5,888 nucleotides of DNA from NCBI GenBank assembly GCA_964399875.1, contig CAYNRQ010000065.1, positions 1 through 5,888 on the forward strand, in the 5' to 3' direction. The notes below the pieces were generated by a model. It ran no database searches and was not told the origin of the DNA. It saw nothing but the letters and a program-made list of their open reading frames with translations. The translations under genes and the position numbers were made by a program. Positions within the stretch are counted from its first letter, which is position 1. Each line of letters begins with the position of its first letter. Positions 5,036 through 5,888 of this stretch are shown here, in pieces. This stretch comes from CAYNRQ01 sp964399875. GTDB taxonomy: Archaea; Aenigmatarchaeota; Aenigmatarchaeia; QMZP01.

Positions 5036-5888
5036 ATGAAGAAATCCACCCTGGCCCTGAGTGCAGTATTGTTCTTCTCATTAGTGATTTTTCTATCTGT
5101 AGGGTTGAGTTTGGCTGGTAGTTCTGTGGGTGTTAGGGCAGATCCTGATCCAGAAGTTTGTGATTATATTGATAATGATGGGGATGGATTATGTTTTGGT
5201 GGTAGTAATCCTGGAATAATATGTAATCACCCATCAGACTGCTTTGATGGTGGGATTTGTGCTTTCATAGATGAAGGTTTCGATTATAATGGAATTTTTC
5301 CTGGGAGCACATGCGATGGTATAGGCGAATGTGGTATTGGTGTTGTTTATTGTATAGATGATGATACATCTGATTGTAGTACTAATCCTGGTAGGATTGA
5401 TGATGATAGTGAACCAGAAGTTTGTAATTATCTGGATGATGATTGTGATAGTGTTTCCGATGAGGGGTTTGAATATCAAGGTTTTCTTCCAGGCAAATGG
5501 GGGTGCGATGGTATTGGTGAATGTGGTATAGGTACAGTTCAGTGTACGATTGATGGGACTAATTCTTTTTGTTCAACTGAACCGGGTGGGGCAGATGACG
5601 AAAGCACCCCTGAAATCTGTGATGGTTTGGATAACGATTGCGACGGCGTGTCTGACGAGGACTTTACTTATAATGGGATTCCTGTATATGAACTTTGTTA
5701 TGGTATTGGTAAATGTTCTGATAATTTGGGAACGGTAACTTGTAGGGATGATGCCACAGCTGATTGTGATTCTAATATTCCTGGAGATCCTAACTATGGT
5801 GGCTCACCTGAAGTTTGTAATGGTATTGATGATGATTGCGACGGGGAAACCGATGAAGACGGTGTCTGCGAGGCCGTGGGTATTACGC
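5036..5888 (+). CDS. Secreted Cys/Asp-rich protein with MopE-type metal-binding repeats (3' end outside window)
   Basis: I translated this frame by hand; it stays open from the ATG at 5036 to the last base (284 codons), so the gene is cut by the window end. Residues 1-27 form a signal peptide (MKK, then a hydrophobic core); cleavage is possible after A27 or A35, and no lipobox cysteine is seen. The rest is built of units starting P-E-x-C (residues 39, 127, 192, 258), each with a D-x-D-x-D-G loop such as DNDCDG followed by D-E-G-F or similar, and then C-D-G-I-G-E-C-G-I-G. This matches the putative metal-binding repeat type named after MopE of Methylococcus capsulatus. The aspartate loops also resemble Ca2+-binding loops of thrombospondin type-3 or dockerin kind. 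Full units hold about six cysteines, presumably disulfide-bonded outside the cell. Unit 1 carries a 22-residue insertion, and unit 2 ends its loop in Ser instead of Gly. Metal identity and role are not known. Confidence 0.88.
   Translation, partial: MKKSTLALSAVLFFSLVIFLSVGLSLAGSSVGVRADPDPEVCDYIDNDGDGLCFGGSNPGIICNHPSDCFDGGICAFIDEGFDYNGIFPGSTCDGIGECGIGVVYCIDDDTSDCSTNPGRIDDDSEPEVCNYLDDDCDSVSDEGFEYQGFLPGKWGCDGIGECGIGTVQCTIDGTNSFCSTEPGGADDESTPEICDGLDNDCDGVSDEDFTYNGIPVYELCYGIGKCSDNLGTVTCRDDATADCDSNIPGDPNYGGSPEVCNGIDDDCDGETDEDGVCEAVGIT
5150..5888 (+). repeat. Array of about 65-residue MopE-type repeats (four units seen, last one cut)
   Basis: Units begin at 5150, 5414, 5609 and 5807, i.e. 88, 65 and 66 codons apart; the first is longer through an insertion. 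The inner cysteine landmark (TGCGATGGT at 5312 and 5504, TGTTATGGT at 5696) recurs at exactly 192 bp both times. Units 1 and 2 are still close at the DNA level around that landmark, which suggests recent duplication, while units 3 and 4 use more GAC/GGC codons in their loops and look older or separately acquired. Confidence 0.8.

Noticed and set aside
5234..5479. 81-codon open frame on the minus strand within the repeat-protein gene
   Set aside because: It is an antisense shadow: the GAT/GGT-rich sense codons read as Ile/Thr-rich codons on the other strand. The protein is low-complexity, has no ribosome site, and lies opposite a strongly supported secreted protein.
5550..5738. 62-codon open frame on the plus strand in another frame of the repeat-protein gene
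   Set aside because: It overlaps the repeat frame, which shows periodic P-E-x-C and D-x-D-x-D-G motifs; the alternative product has no recognisable pattern.
5150..5888. CRISPR-like or non-coding tandem array
   Set aside because: The repeat spacing is a multiple of three, the units differ by synonymous and conservative changes, and the frame stays open, so this is a protein repeat rather than a CRISPR array.

Overview
The window looks archaeal. Each of the four genes has a TATA-like box at the spacing expected of an archaeal promoter. The two ATPases belong to the RAD55/KaiC-like RecA superfamily that is expanded in archaea. A very large secreted protein carries about 80 N-glycosylation sequons and ends in a membrane anchor. 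The mix of sequon-rich Ig-like surface protein, small cysteine-rich modules and metal-binding repeats resembles proteins I associate with DPANN archaea such as Woesearchaeota or Pacearchaeota, but that lineage is an inference. No rRNA, tRNA or phylogenetic marker is present.

Layout. Bases 1-91 hold no clear gene, only two overlapping inverted repeats followed by a T-rich run and a TATA box. Two single-domain KaiC-like ATPase paralogs follow, tail to tail (92-772 on + and 769-1506 on -); their stop codons overlap by 4 bp. On the minus strand, 47 bp upstream of the second ATPase, lies a 1109-residue secreted protein (1554-4883). It has a signal peptide, an N-terminal beta-type domain, about five Ig-like units, an 8-cysteine module, another beta domain, a coiled coil, one membrane helix and a 91-residue basic cytoplasmic tail. 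A 152-bp divergent promoter region with a central inverted repeat separates it from a plus-strand gene (5036 to beyond the window end). That gene encodes a secreted Cys/Asp-rich protein built of about 65-residue MopE-type D-x-D-x-D-G repeats. It is open to the last base and so is 3'-truncated here.

How the genes may work together (inference). The two large genes encode cell-surface or secreted products and diverge from a shared control region. The anchored protein is adjacent to, and possibly co-transcribed with, a KaiC-like ATPase, and its tail would lie on the same side of the membrane as both ATPases. This suggests a surface-to-cytoplasm module in which the ATPases read or control the anchored protein, loosely like the KaiC-like subunit ArlH in the archaellum motor. 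Nothing in the sequence proves this link.

Notable oddities: one ATPase keeps the Glu-Glu pair typical of KaiC while its paralog has Glu-Gln; the ATPase genes appear leaderless while the surface genes have short Shine-Dalgarno leaders; base composition drops sharply inside the large gene at a domain edge; and the first repeat of the MopE-like protein carries a cysteine-rich insertion.
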